DNA of 64,000 nt from Icerya purchasi (lineage: Eukaryota > Arthropoda > Insecta > Hemiptera > Monophlebidae), in assembly GCA_039619475.1 (NCBI GenBank), contig CM077116.1, forward strand, positions 178,217,863-178,281,862, given 5' to 3'. Under the pieces are notes generated by a model, which saw only the letters and a list, made by a program, of their open reading frames with translations, made no database searches and was not told where the DNA came from. Numbering within the stretch: position 1 is the stretch's first letter; every line of letters begins with the position of its first letter. The translations under genes and the position numbers were made by a program. Below, piece after piece: positions 11,903-24,576 of this stretch.

Positions 11903-14075
11903 GTAAGTTGTTTTATTGTTACAATTTTGATATTTTTGAAAAAGTGATTACATTTAGTATATTTTGCGTGTTTATTAGTTTTGTACGATGATCTTTACGT
12001 TATGGTTGAAATTAAGTTTTTAAAAATAATATATATTTAATGGTTTATTTATAAGTTTCTGTACAATCAGTTCATATTGATTTGAAATTTTTCTGCAAAT
12101 AGATTAACCATGTAATAATGAAGAAGTTGAATTATTATTAAAATCAATAAAACTGAATTAAACGTATTTTTTAAAAAGATATAAACTGCATTTGAAAAAT
12201 TATGTATTGTTCGGTAGTTACTTTTTAAATAAGTTAACAATTTTTAATCAGTTAGTTTTGGGCTGTGTATTTATTTAGTAGTGTAACGTTAAAATTAATT
12301 TTCTGTTTTAACGTAATACATTGGTTTTCGGTTTATTATGTTTTTTGTTTTTAAATCGATATATAAAATTCAAAATAGTAAGCAAATTATTACATTAGGG
12401 GGTGGTGATATATTAGAATGCGATTATTAAATTTATACTGGCAGCAGCATTTATTTGTTGTGAAGTTGCTGTAAATGTTAGCTAATGTGAAAAGTACTAT
12501 CAAAATCTAAGTTTGTTAATTGTTTTTAATAAGGGGCTTGAAGTAGAATGAGAAATAATTTCAGATGGGAACTTTATCAGTTTTCGTTGCTGCAAAGTGA
12601 ATTTATAGTTCCGCTTTTATTGTACGAAGCTATAGTAGTGTTAGAAGGTTTATTAAAATGATATTTGAACAGCTAACGAGTAAGATTTTCTTTTTCGTCG
12701 GTCTATAAATTACGTTTATAATCGAAGTATTCGGTCATTTTTTCGTGCTGATTACGTTTACGGAATCTTTCAGTTTAGCCCAAATGAATAGATAGAACCG
12801 ACTGATTTTTCGCAACGATCTTGATAACTATCTTGAGTAAAAGTATATAGTCGCGAGACCTTCATTGTATCGGACTCGATGTTATACCTTGAGAATCTGA
12901 TCGGACTAGAATTAATAATAACAACGGCTTCTTTTTCTCCTTTTCTCCTATTCATGTTGCGTTTTCAGTATTAAACCGAAGCACGTCTCGTTTCTGTAGC
13001 GCGAAAACCGCGTTACGTACGCAGATGGCTCACTCAGGTAAAATACGCAGCTGCTGATAATTGTTATCAGCCATTCTGAGATCGGCCATCACCAGTTTGG
13101 CTGCGATGATCACATCGTGAAAAGCAATAAACGTTGTCCGCGTGCATTTTATAAAAGCGCTGATAATAATCACCGGGATAATAGAGCAGCTGCGAACTGA
13201 ACGACTTGTTTCGACATGTTATTAACTGGTCACTATTAACAACATTCTGTTGCTGTGTGGTTTCGTTCATTGGGCGAATCGCGTCGATTGCGTAGTTTTG
13301 TTTACTGCTTCTCTATAAATATTAATTTGCGTTGATTTTTTTTACTTTTTTCCATCTTTATAATAATTTGTTTCATTCCGCGCGCGGTAAGTTAAATTAA
13401 ATAGTAAAATGTTTTGTGTCACAGAATAGTGGCTGTTGGCCAGCTTGAAGTAGTATATATTTCTAAAAAAGGATGGTATGATTGTACGCAAAAATTGGGA
13501 TTGGAGGGCATGTACATGACTAATCAGTCCTTACATCGCTTCTTTTTTTTTTTTCTTCTTTTTTCTGTTGTTTCAGTGCCGCAAAATAGAAGAAAAATGT
13601 TTTGTCAAATAGTTGTTTATAGCATTTATTTTAATTGTTTAGATTTTAGCTTTTTTTCCTACCATTTTAGGTATTATTTTCTTTTTTTCGTAATCGTGCT
13701 GTGCGGTGTTTATAGAGTGCTATATGAGGGTTAGTTACAGGATTTTTGTGGTTTTACATTTGCATAAATGTATTTTTGATAAATTATATGCGTTAATTTC
13801 CTTTTTTAAGCCTCTTTTTTTTCCTTTCTCAGTTTTCATTACTAAGGAAGTTATTTTAACTCATTTGTTTAGCTCAGTGTGTATAATCTTTTAAATCCAT
13901 TTTAATTAAAGCATTTATCGATTATAATTTATGTGTAGTGAGAACGAATTAATAGAAAATTCGTTGAATCGTCAGTGAAATTTTATTTGGCGCGAAATAT
14001 AATTTATTGATTTTTGTTTTCATTTGACATTTTTTAGAGCGTTTTTATTATTATTATTTTAAAATAATCTCTGCT

Positions 14076-14110
<35 letters not shown>

Positions 14111-17100
14111 CATTTTGGTTAAAAGTATTTGTTACATTCCAGCGTTTATTGGTTTTTAAATATCTTGATACGCGTTGCGGTAGTTCAAAAAAGTAAAATT
14201 GATTATTTAGGCGACATGATGAGAAATGAAAATATTGGTTATTTCAATAATAAGAACGAGAATTTTGTCATCGAGAGTGTGTATGTATATATTATCAAAA
14301 TTTACGTATTCGTCGACCTGTACACTTTTAATGCAGCGTTTTTTCTTTGGTTAAGTATGATAGTATGTGTCAATACTTCCTCCGTTCTTAAAGAAGATAA
14401 CAAAGTAACTTTTGTTGTGATAATTTATAAGTATTTAAATCTTTCAGCAGCCATTTACTCTTACGTTCACAGTTACATGTAAATAATACGGGTAGTCGTT
14501 TAAATTCTTTTATATTTCGTTGTTTTATTTAATTTCGAATTTTTACATTGTTTCACGTTAACCAGCGTAGTTGTAGTTTGTTTCTATTCGGTTAATTACT
14601 TTGTTACCTATGCAAGAGCTGATTACCGGGAAATTAAACACCATGTAGTAGTAGTATATTCTGAAGCGTTTGAAACGGTTTTTTCGAAAATTAGTTTTCC
14701 ACACTATGTATGAGCAATTCTGGTTATCGTATTTGAATCGAGATTTTGTGGTTTATAACGATTACAAGTAATAAAAATTCGAGTTGTAAAAATTGCGATT
14801 TCTTTTGTTTGAATTTATTCAGGCAATGTCTTAAATTTGTCTGCTACGACAGTTTATAGCATTTGACAAAACATAAATTCGACTGTTAATCGAATTATTT
14901 TAAATTCTGGAATATTGTTTTCGCTCGGCAATTGATTGAGATGCAAGTAGTGTTTAATTTGTTAACTGTATCCATATCGGTTACACGAACTAATTTCCTA
15001 CTATTTCGCTCTAAAAGAGAAAATTTTGATGAAAAAGAACTATACGTAGAAATTGTAATGGTCTGCTTCTTGTTCTTTTGATTCCGAATGATTGTTTAGA
15101 TCAATAATAGAGAACTAAGAACACACGTCGTGTGTCGATAATGTGAAGAAATTAAGATACACAGAAATAAGTTTATCCCATGTATATTTATGTATAATAT
15201 TGGTGAATAGTAGAAATTACAGTTGCGCCGAGAGTAACATTGATAATGGTATTATAAATTTAATTCAACGCTTACGAATAAAACGATAAAATTCATTTGA
15301 TAGAGTAATAGTGAGAGTAAGTAGTTGAATTAGAATCAGCAAATAATTGGGCCCACACGCGCCGCATACACAAAAATAAGCTTTTAGATCTTTAACATAG
15401 CGCAGAAAGGCGAATGAATGGAAAAACTGCTCCTGCGAACGAGTCCAAGTTGCGATTGAAGAATCAAAATGAATCGAGAGCGGGATGAAAGGATTGTTTT
15501 TTAAAAACATTTTGAGTTGTTAATCCCGTATGTATCGATGTAACACGCGTTGTCTACAGGACAGGCGGCGCAGATTCAATTGGCTCTATGACAGCAGCGC
15601 ATTCAGCGGCTATTGTAAAAAACATTTTGTTCATTTTCATCAATTTCTTAGTGTTTTCTATCATAATATTGTCAAACCACCGGTATAAAATGACAAAAAT
15701 GTATTTTCATACAGTTTTTTTTTTTTTTTTGCTTCACGTAGATAATGTACGCTTTACATATTTACTATTTTTATCATGCTTTATTTAAATGGTTTGTGCG
15801 ACTGGTTTCGCCCAAAGCATTTCAATCTTTCATTTTATTAGTTAAATTTTAGTCAGCTGTCAATTACACTTGTTTTATTATCTTAATATATGTAAACTCA
15901 AACACATAAGAAATATAATAATGCACAAAATATAAATCAAAATTAATAAATTAAAAAAACCGACATACTTGTTGTGTCACTCCATAATCGTGATGTTATT
16001 TTTATTAATTTAATACTTCTTGTATTATTTTTTATAGTCTAATATTTTAGAAATTTCCTAATCAGTGACGTAAATTTTTCAGTCTTGTTTCGTTTGTAAA
16101 TATTATACGGTAGTGTTCATTTGACACGGGGCATAAGCATAAAATCATTTAATGTAATGAAAATTGTTATGTTTTAAATATGTTACGTACACGTTTATTG
16201 AGGACATATTTTATTTTTTTTATTTCTTTATTTATTTTTGCATAGATAATTTGTTGCTTTGCTCACTTATGTTTAATTAAATATTTACTCGCGGTTTTCC
16301 TGAAACATTTTCGTTACATTTTTTATCGAGCAATAAATTTTATTCTTATGCGTGTTATTTAATTTGTAATTCATTAAGAAAAAAAAAAAATTAGAGCTTT
16401 TTATATTTCCAGTTATTTATTTTTAAGAAACTTGTTATACTAGTAGCGTACATTATATTGTCATCTACACTATATTTCCATTGAGAACTATCGTGTTATT
16501 GCAAATTTAAAGTACATCACATTAAAATTTTTCATTTCATTTCTATTTCTAGCGTTCAGTTTTACTAGTTTGTTTTTCGATCAGTGTGAAAATTTTCCCT
16601 TTTAAAAATTATAATGATTAAAAGATCGAAAACGGAACACTCCGGATTTTAATGTTACTTAAGATCAACTCTTTAAATAAGCAACAATTTAAAATTCTTT
16701 TTTTTTTTTTTTAAATTGAACTCGGTCAGCACGATCGTACTTATTCCAAATAATAATGCTTTAATTATTTCGCAGTAAGTTAGATTTTATTTCTATTAGA
16801 AATTAAATGTATAAAGGAAGCAAGAATACGAATTATATAAGGATTAGGAAATGTAAGGATAGGTGAAATGTTATAAATAGAAAAGAAAGGAAAAGTATTA
16901 CCGTAGTTTTACTGTAAGAGCTTTAATAAATCAAAATACGGAGCGAGGCTTTTTCAGGCACCCATGAGAAAAGCGCTTAGGGAAAGGGTACGAATACAAC
17001 CGGATTTGAAGGAATGATTTAGACGAAATGAACAATCGATAAAGTCAGAAAACGAAAAAAATTCAATGGAAGGATCAAAGATAAATGTAACACGAATAGC

Positions 17101-18406
17101 GGTAGCATTTCGAAATTAAAAAGAAAAATAAGCTGTCATCGATGACAAAAAGATCATTTAGATTGAAGTGAAAGTACCATGAAAAATGAAAAGACAGCAG
17201 ACGCTAGAGCTGAAGTTCAGAATATAATTTAATTTTAAGTATTATTTACGGTTCAAAATATCAAGTATTAGCTCTCGTTTACAAACTGAGAAGAATGTGG
17301 TAGATCATCTTGAATTGGGCACGATTGCCCGCGTGCTTTAAAAAAATCACGAGTGACCAGCAGAAAATCAGGAACTCAGTGCTAGAATTTAAGAAATACA
17401 CAAAATATAATCAAAGAATGAGGAGCATGTGATATAAAGTGTAATATATGTAATAATGCTTTTTAAAATTTTTTTCCCTCCCCCGGATTGTTACTTGAAT
17501 AAAACTAGTGATCATTTAGTTTTGACTACTTATTTATGCATACATTTTATGTTTATGAGCCGTAAAAAGAATAATCACAATTTAGTATTACGCGTGCAAG
17601 ACTGTGGGTAACAGCCAGTTTTAATATAGAATTTAAAAAACATGCAAATCAAAATAAATTTATGTAGTAAAATAACGAAAAATTAAATTCATTTTAGATT
17701 GAAATTCATTATTTTTTATGATTTTTGTCTGCTATTCGAATATTTACGCTTTCGAAAATAATTTCTTCTAGTGACGTACGCCCTTCTGCAATGGCTTTCA
17801 TTGAGTTGAAGTGTAATAGTAATCACGGTGAATATGAATTGTAACTGTGTAAAACTGTTAGTACGTTAATTTTCAACATTCCTTATGAGCATATATAGGT
17901 TAACAGGAACTAACCTTATTTTGACTGGCTCGTTTTATAGTATTTACTCTTTTCAGATTTAATTGTACATTTTGCCGTTATTGGAGGGCTGGCGAGCGAA
18001 GTGAATAGAGAAGAATTGAAAGAAAAGTATATATATATATATTCTTCTACACAGACATTTGTATTGTAAAGCTAACTGTAAGACGATAAAATAGTCCGTT
18101 CTGTAGTAACTAAAGAGGCAATTTTTTTAATTGATGCATTTTTGTTATTACAACATATAAAAACCTTTAAAACATCTAAAATTCAAAAACCCAAATTCTA
18201 AAATATCTATTAAAAGCTGCAAGGCAAAGAATTTAAAAAAAATTTACCATTCGTTCTACAGTAGCTGGAGTGATTTGATTTTTTTTTTTTTTATTGTTTG
18301 TCGGCGCATTTTCATCGAAAAAATATGAAATCCTTAGAAATTTTAAATAGAAGGAGTCAGATTTTAAAAAAATTATGTGCCATGTAGTAAGATAAAAATA
18401 TAAAAT
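11903..18406 (+). other. Atg18a-like intron 1, first part
   Basis: Donor GTAAGT at 11,903. Within the stretch, a CpG-richer block is at 12,950-13,390 (separate entry) and a 20-30 bp poly-T run is at about 14,077-14,106. Scattered short open frames (13,414-13,894, 14,129-14,482, 15,265-15,510) have no domain and are judged non-coding. An (AT)n tract lies near 18,033. Confidence 0.6.
12950..13392 (+). promoter_or_regulatory. CpG-rich block with TATA box and splice donor
   Basis: A roughly 440-bp block that is much richer in CpG than the surrounding intron. It contains a good TATA box, TATAAAAG, at 13,150-13,157. About 230 bp further it ends in a near-consensus donor, CGCGCG|GTAAGTT, at 13,387. 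No family-like coding sequence was found between them. It might be an alternative promoter with a non-coding first exon for the Atg18a-like gene, or an enhancer. Evidence is positional only. Confidence 0.25.
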
Positions 18407-18779
18407 AGTACTAGAAAGTAGATTATTTCTAACATTTCATATATATATTTTTTAATTCTACACACCTAGCTGTTAAGCTATCAATAGACATGTAAGCGGC
18501 ATTCCTTCTAGCAAAAGAGTGACTGAGAGGAATATTTTGGAATTATTTAATCAAATCCAATTGTTTTGAATTCTTTGCAACCACGACGTAGTTCTGCGGA
18601 ATTGTCAAGCAGGCTGACCGCCAACCAGTTTACGCGTTAAAGTGAATCAATTTTTTTGCGCTATTATCAGTGATAGATATAGAAAACGTTTTTGAACGGA
18701 AAATAAGAGTAAGAAACATATTTATTAACTAATAATTCGTTTTAGCCGTAGTAGAGGAATATAAAAATTAGCGAGCGAA

Positions 18780-19640
18780 ATGCCGAAAGCGATAAAAACA
18801 GTAGCGTCACTGAAATTAAAATTAAATGAATTCAAGTGGCAGGACAGTGAGAGTAGTGGCAGCTGCATAAATAAATCCTACGAGGAAAAAAATAAAATGA
18901 TAATGAGGCAGGATCGGACAGCGAAAGTGAAATAGACATTGCCGAAAATCTAGCAGAAATAGAAAAAGACATGACGGAAATCAAAAATTTTATCGAATTC
19001 CTGTCAGCAAAATATGACGACATGCACAAAATGCATAAAATGTTGATAGAGGAGGTAAAGGGGCTCAAAAAAGAGCACGTGGTCCTGATGACGGCGGAAA
19101 CAAGGAAAAAAGATGAGAAGATCAAAGAACTAATACTCGTATGTACAGTTCACCAGATAGAGCAGTACGGACGAAGGGAAAATGTAGAAATACACGGAGG
19201 AACCGAAAGACCGGAAGAAAATCTCTAGAGAAATAGTAATCAAGACAGCGACAAAAATCAATGTAACGATAAAGGAAGAAGACATCAGTGCAGTGCACAG
19301 ACTACCGTCGAAAAGCACTAAATTGCCAAAGCCGATAATTTTCAAGGCAAGCAGAAAAATAGCGGACGAAATGATAGAAAAAACGGAAGAGATAACAATA
19401 TGAGGACAAAGACATTTCTAACGCTGAGAGTAGCCTAAAGGTTTTCCTAAATGAAAATTTATCCAGATTCTGCAGAGGACTTAGATGGGAAACAAAGCAG
19501 AAGGCCTAAGAAGTAAACTATAATTTCGTATAGATAAAAAGAGGGAAGATTTTTATGAAGAAAAATCCGCAGGAATGAGCAATTCAAATAAAAGATCAGG
19601 ACAACTTAAATTAATATAAGAAGATTTTAGAGAAGCGTTG
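18780..19640 (+). pseudogene. LINE ORF1 (coiled-coil, FP-type C-terminal domain), broken
   Basis: ATG at 18,780 starts a short peptide (MPKAIKTVASLKLKLNEFKW). The frame is lost between about 18,830 and 18,905 and resumes as GSDSESEIDIAENLAEIEKD. A charged coiled-coil follows, then YGRRENVEIHGG and ISAVHRLPSKSTKLPKPIIF (19,287 on), the nucleic-acid-binding core seen in many insect LINE ORF1 proteins. Further on, in another frame, come LKVFLNENLSRFCRGLRWET and FVWIKRGKIFMKK. These match the C-terminal block shared by LINE ORF1 proteins and the baculovirus FP-type domain. At least three frame breaks are visible. The role would have been RNA binding and RNP formation. Confidence 0.75.
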
Positions 19641-19699
19641 AAGAAATATGGAAAATCACAGAATACATAGTTGTAAGCTTAAAAGTAAGAAAATATTCG

Positions 19700-20614
19700 A
19701 AAAGAATGTTGAAAGTCTAGATTGTACAAATTAGTCTTAAATTGTAGAAATAAGCTTAGAATCAATAAGATGGGACTGAGCGAACGTATGAATATGATTG
19801 TAGACAAGGGTAGCGTAATATGGTGTTTGGTGCGCGTGTGTTATTGGAACAAAAGGAATTTGCTTAGCAGATGTGCGTATGTGTGTGCCAGAGGAAATGT
19901 GTGCTGGCGTGATTGTTGGAGCAGTTACGGGTGGTGTGTTGCATATGTGTGTGTGCGCGTGGGATTGTGCGAGTGTGTTCTGGGTTTGCGAGTGTGTTTT
20001 CCAGGTTGGCGGCGTATGGTGGTTTTGATTTAGAAAGATGCAGTAGCGAGGTGGAAACAGTAAAGACAGCTTAGTGGAGTGAAACGGAAAGAAGATAAGT
20101 GGAAAGTGTAAAAATAGATAGTAAGCGAGCGAAGGAGCAAGAAATCACAAAGAATAGGAGAAAGAAGCAGATGTAAAAAGAGGTATGCAAAGAAAAAACT
20201 ACGGGGAGGCAGGTGGAATAGATAAGACGCGCAGATATGTTTCTACCTCGCCGTTGCAGGCCTCTTTTTTTTGAATTTTGAGCATTCAGCTAAGGACGTT
20301 ACTCAATCCAACGGTATGACAGCATTAATGATTATAAAGGAAAACTATTAGAAATGAAACATACGAATGAAGCTAACAAAGGAATAACTAAGGGAGATTG
20401 CAGGCCTCTAAGGTACGTTTAAGTTATATTTATATCGTAATGTAAACTTTTCGTTTAAAAAATTCCGTTAATTATTTTGTTTTAGTTTTTGGTACGTTAA
20501 AACTAGCAATTTTAAAACAAATAGATGAACAAGAAAAGAGAGTCAAAGAAATGAAGAAAGAAATATAAATAGGATAAGCTTAGGAAAAATAAGAGATTAG
20601 ATAAAAAAAAAAAA
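19700..20614 (+). other. LINE inter-ORF spacer
   Basis: GT-rich in its first half (GTGTGTG/GTGCGAGTG tracts at 19,840-20,000), with a 103-codon open frame (19,722-20,033) rich in Cys and Val that looks like a by-product of the GT tracts. At about 20,411-20,493 the sequence AAG|GTACGT ... TTTTGTTTTAG resembles a short intron, flanked by GGTACGTT on both sides. Its meaning is unknown. Confidence 0.4.
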
Positions 20615-23500
20615 ATGAATACAAAATTAAATTTAGCACACATAAACATTAGATCAATGAGGAAAGACTGGGAGGAAGTAGAGATATTAGAAGCAAGACA
20701 AGAATATGATATATTAATTTTAGGGGAAGTAAATATAAAAAAGGACGAAATAAATTTATATAATTTAGAAGGTTATGAGAAATGTCACAATCTAGATGCA
20801 GAAGGGGTAAAACACGGTATCGTGATATATATAGTATAAAGCGGGACAAAAAAATACAAACTCAAATTAGAAACAAAAATATGGAAAATGCGGAATGTGT
20901 AATAATTGATATAACATGGTATGAGAAAAAAATATTTCTATGAGCGTTATACACATCACCATCAGGAAAAGCAAACAAATACATAAAAGAAAGAGGATTG
21001 ACAAAAAATACCTTGAAAACTGTTCTACTATATATAATAAATATAAATACTGAAAAACACAATTCAATAGCAACAAAATACATGAACACGATGGCAGGAA
21101 TGGGTTATGAAAGCAATTTAGAAGGCTACACAAGAGAAGAATGGAGAGCAAACAGGTTCACGCCAACCAAAATCGACCATATATACACTAAAAAGAAGAA
21201 AAGAAACATCGACTTCGAATATTATAATACAGATATTAAAATAGCAGATCACAACATGATAGTGTGTACAGTAAAAATGAAGATGGGAAAAACCGGAGGA
21301 AAACAAATGGAATTAAACAGAAGTTTTTTAATGGAAAATAAAATGAAAAACGAACTAAGACTCATAAAGTGGGAACGGAAATCAGATAAATTGGACGCTG
21401 AAAATTTATACGAAAGCATAAAAGAAAAATTTGAAAAAGTATGTAAAGAATGTAGGCAAACAAAAAATAAGGCAGGAGAAAAGAAAATACGAAGGAAGAA
21501 AGAATGGATGACGCAAAAAATAATTGAAGTGATTAAAAAGAGGGACAAATTGTACGAAAAAGTAAAAAAGAATAATGAAAATATTGAGTGAAGAAGAAAA
21601 TATAATAAATTCAGAAACCAAGTGAATGCAGAAATAAGACGGCAAAAAGACATGTTTGTCGGGAAAAGTTTTAAAGTAGCACAGGGGGATATCAGGAAAA
21701 CTTGGTTAAATATAAACAAGATTATAGGAAAAGAAAAGAGCCTAGGAGTAGATGAAACCATAAATAAATACTTTGGCAAGGAACAAGAAGCAAGAGAAAT
21801 TGCAGACAAATTCAGTAAAGAATTCAAAAATGACATTAATAAACTAGAACACAAATGTAATAAAGTGTTATTAGAAAAAAGAGAAGAAGATGAAGTAAAA
21901 GTAAACATGTACTTACCTAAAGCAAATGTAGAACAGGTGGGGAAAATAATCGATGGATTAAAGGAAACAAAGGCCACCGGAATCGATGGAATAAGAATAA
22001 AAGATATAAAAACAGTAAAGATATATGTAGTGAAGGAAATTATTAAGCTAATTAATCAGACATTAAAAGAAGGGAAAATACCAAATGGATTAAAAATATC
22101 GAAAACGAGACCAGTATGTAAAAAAGGGAAACATAGCGAATATGAAAACTATAGGTCAATTGCTGTAAGCAACGTGATTGCTACAAAATTAGAAAAGTAC
22201 GTTATCTAACGAAGTATTTACAAGAAAATAGCATAATTGACAAAACACAATACGGATTACAACAGGAAAAATGCCCATCGAAAGTACTCGGTAAGCTTAC
22301 CGAAAAAAGAAGGGATAGCTTTGAAGAGGGAAAGAAGGTGTAACGTTTATAGATCTTACCAGAGCATTTGAAACGGTTGATCATAAAATACTTATAAATG
22401 CATTAGGGGTAATAGGAATAACCAATAATTTAAAAAAATGGTTTGAAAGTTATTTAAACCAGAGAAAAACAAGTGTAAATGTCTTAAATGTGCAAAGTGA
22501 AAAAGAGGAGATGAATGTATAGGAGTACCGCAGGGTAGCAACTTGGCGCCAATAATGTTCATTATGTATACAAATGGTCTACATAAGGAATTAAGTTACA
22601 GTGACATATAGTCTCGTTCGCGGATGATATAGCAATAGTTACGTCGCATAAAGATGTTAAAGAGGCAGAAATAAGAATACAAAAATATATAATAACAATA
22701 AGTAAATGGGCACACGATAAAAATCGATGAATTAATGTAAAAAAGACTAAAGCAATGGTACTGCGGAAAAAAAGAGATAGCTGCGATTTGTATTGTCCAA
22801 ATATAATAACGCACTCAAACGAATGTGTACAGTCGATTAAGGGAGGAAGAAATTAATGTGAATCGAAAAACTATCAGAAGTTAGAGATAGTAAATCAGTA
22901 TAAATATTTTTGGGGAGTGATAATGGACCAACACTTAAGATGGGACGTACGTATTGAATAAAAAAGAAAATAAAAGTAGTTTTACCTGCTTTATATACAT
23001 TAAAGAAATATGCAACTCATGAAACATTAAACGCAGTTAATTTTGCGCTAGTAGATTCGAGGATAAGATATAGAATTCAGGCATGGGGAATGGCGAGAAA
23101 AGTATACTCGGGGAAAATAAATAAATTGCAAATTAAATGCTTGAAATTAATAGCTAATCCTTATAGGGAGAGACTGAAAGTGAAATAATTAAAAAAGAAT
23201 GAGCATAAGAGGAGAATATACTTATTACTGAAGATATGGGAATACATATCAGCAGAAAAGAAAATTGAATTGGAGGAAAAAATAAAAACAGAATACGAGT
23301 TGAGGAAAAACTTACGTACCAACTGCCGTTATCAAAAACAAAGATGGGGGAGCAAACGGACAAATATATTATAACTCAGATGTTGAATAAAATATCCAAG
23401 AAAATAATAGAGAAGGAAAAAATAGAGGAAAGAAAAAGGAAAATAAAGGAATGGCTTCCGGAAGAAGAAAATGTAAAAAAAAAAATAAACATAAAATAAA
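20615..23500 (+). pseudogene. LINE ORF2 (endonuclease + reverse transcriptase), broken
   Basis: The frame opens with NLAHINIRSMRKDW, the N-terminus of an apurinic-type endonuclease, then DILILGEVNI (Glu motif). The GDFN motif is degenerate (YIININ near 21,030), so the catalytic Asp is lost. KIDHIY and IADHNMIV (near 21,250) are the C-terminal Asp-His motif. The reverse transcriptase follows: TKATGIDGIR (21,967), RPVCKKGKHSEYENYRSIAV, FIDLTRAFETVDH (frame-shifted, about 22,350), GVPQGSNLAP (22,528), the catalytic FADD at 22,617-22,628, and KYFWGVIMDQHLRWD where family members have YLG. A thumb region follows (YRIQAWG, near 23,080). At least five stops or frameshifts interrupt it. No RNase H domain is visible before the poly-A. 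The antisense open frames across it are shadows. Confidence 0.9.
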
Positions 23501-23750
23501 ATGACAAGGCGCAAACAAAAAAGCTAAGAAAAAGTATATCGAGTATAAAAGAATAGAAAATAGATTACGATGTTGTAGTTAGTAAATCTTACACGAAGTT
23601 ATATGTATAAGTTAAGATGGTAAAGTGTTTAAGAATAGGATAATTCGTCGACAAGCGTTTTTAGCTTGACAAAAGATTTTATGTAAAAAATAAAAAATAC
23701 ATATTTTTCAAAAAAAAAAAAAAAAAAAAAAAACTTGAAAGTACTAGAAA

Positions 23751-24576
23751 ATAATCTGGTTCGCCTATGGCCAACAGACATCAGAAAACTACCATACTTG
23801 ATTTCTTCATAACTAAAAGACTATCGATGAGCTAATGTTGGAGTTAGACAGAGATTAAGTGAAATAAGTATCGTGAAATCTCGTAATATTTTTCTCGCTT
23901 ACATCATTTAGTTAGCTGTTTTTTTTTTTTTTTTGTTGATTTTAAGTTCAGAAAAAAGACGTGACAATTTAATTTCTTTTTGTTATCATTAGCGATTTGA
24001 CAGATGTGTTCTGCTGCTGAAATGACTTCTGATACGTTTTGGTCTATTCAGTGCTTATCGACACTCCAGACAATGTGTACTTTAAACAGGACAAAAGATA
24101 TATTAGCGTTTGTGATTTGAAAATTAAACTGTTTTCATTATACACGGCTGGTGTTTGTAATAATTTTTATTTACTTATTCGGAAATTACACAGCCTTAAG
24201 ATTATATTCATATTTTTATTTTGACTCTTTTTAAGGATGCAGATTCAGAAAACGTTAAATGGAATTGGAGGAAAAGTATATAGCCGTATGTCAGTCAGTA
24301 GTAACGTGTTTGTTTGTAACATTTTTTCCTTTAATTAGTAGGCCATTTTTAAAAGATCTCATCTTCATTTCTTTTCTGCAAGATCTACACATGTTCGTTT
24401 CATTTTGTTTAAATGTGAAGTATCGTGTTTTCGATAAGTTTTTTATATTCGCGGGTTTTTGATCGTCCGGTGTTTGTTGTAACTGTTGTAAATACCTGTC
24501 CATGAAAAACTATTGTACTACACTGATCTTAGCGCGTTACCTCGATTCATTTATTGATTTTTTTTTTTTTTTATTG
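23751..24576 (+). other. Intronic stretch between LINE and DNA transposon
   Basis: AT-rich, with a poly-T run near 23,921. Small open frames (24,039-24,503) have no recognisable product. Confidence 0.5.

Larger units (their letters stand above)
18407..23750 (+). mobile_element. Nearly full-length dead LINE with poly-A and possible TSD
   Basis: A two-ORF non-LTR retrotransposon in the same orientation as the host gene. An ORF1-like protein (18,780 onward), an endonuclease/reverse-transcriptase ORF2 (20,615-23,500) and a 24-base poly-A (23,710-23,733) lie in canonical order. AGTACTAGAAA occurs at 18,407-18,417 and again at 23,740-23,750, six bases after the poly-A. This is a likely 11-bp target-site duplication and would make the element about 5.3 kb. 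Every reading frame is broken, so it cannot retrotranspose. The roughly 900-base spacer between the ORFs is unusually long and may hide a further insertion. Clade: jockey/CR1-like group by ORF1 and RT motifs; no RNase H domain was seen. Confidence 0.8.

Noticed and set aside
19722..20033. Cys/Val-rich 103-codon frame
   Set aside because: Product of GT-dinucleotide-rich spacer DNA between LINE ORFs; no conserved pattern.
20862..21977. Long minus-strand open frames across the LINE ORF2 (including one of 242 codons)
   Set aside because: They are antisense shadows of the A-rich reverse-transcriptase coding strand, rich in Phe/Leu/Ser, with no domain of their own.
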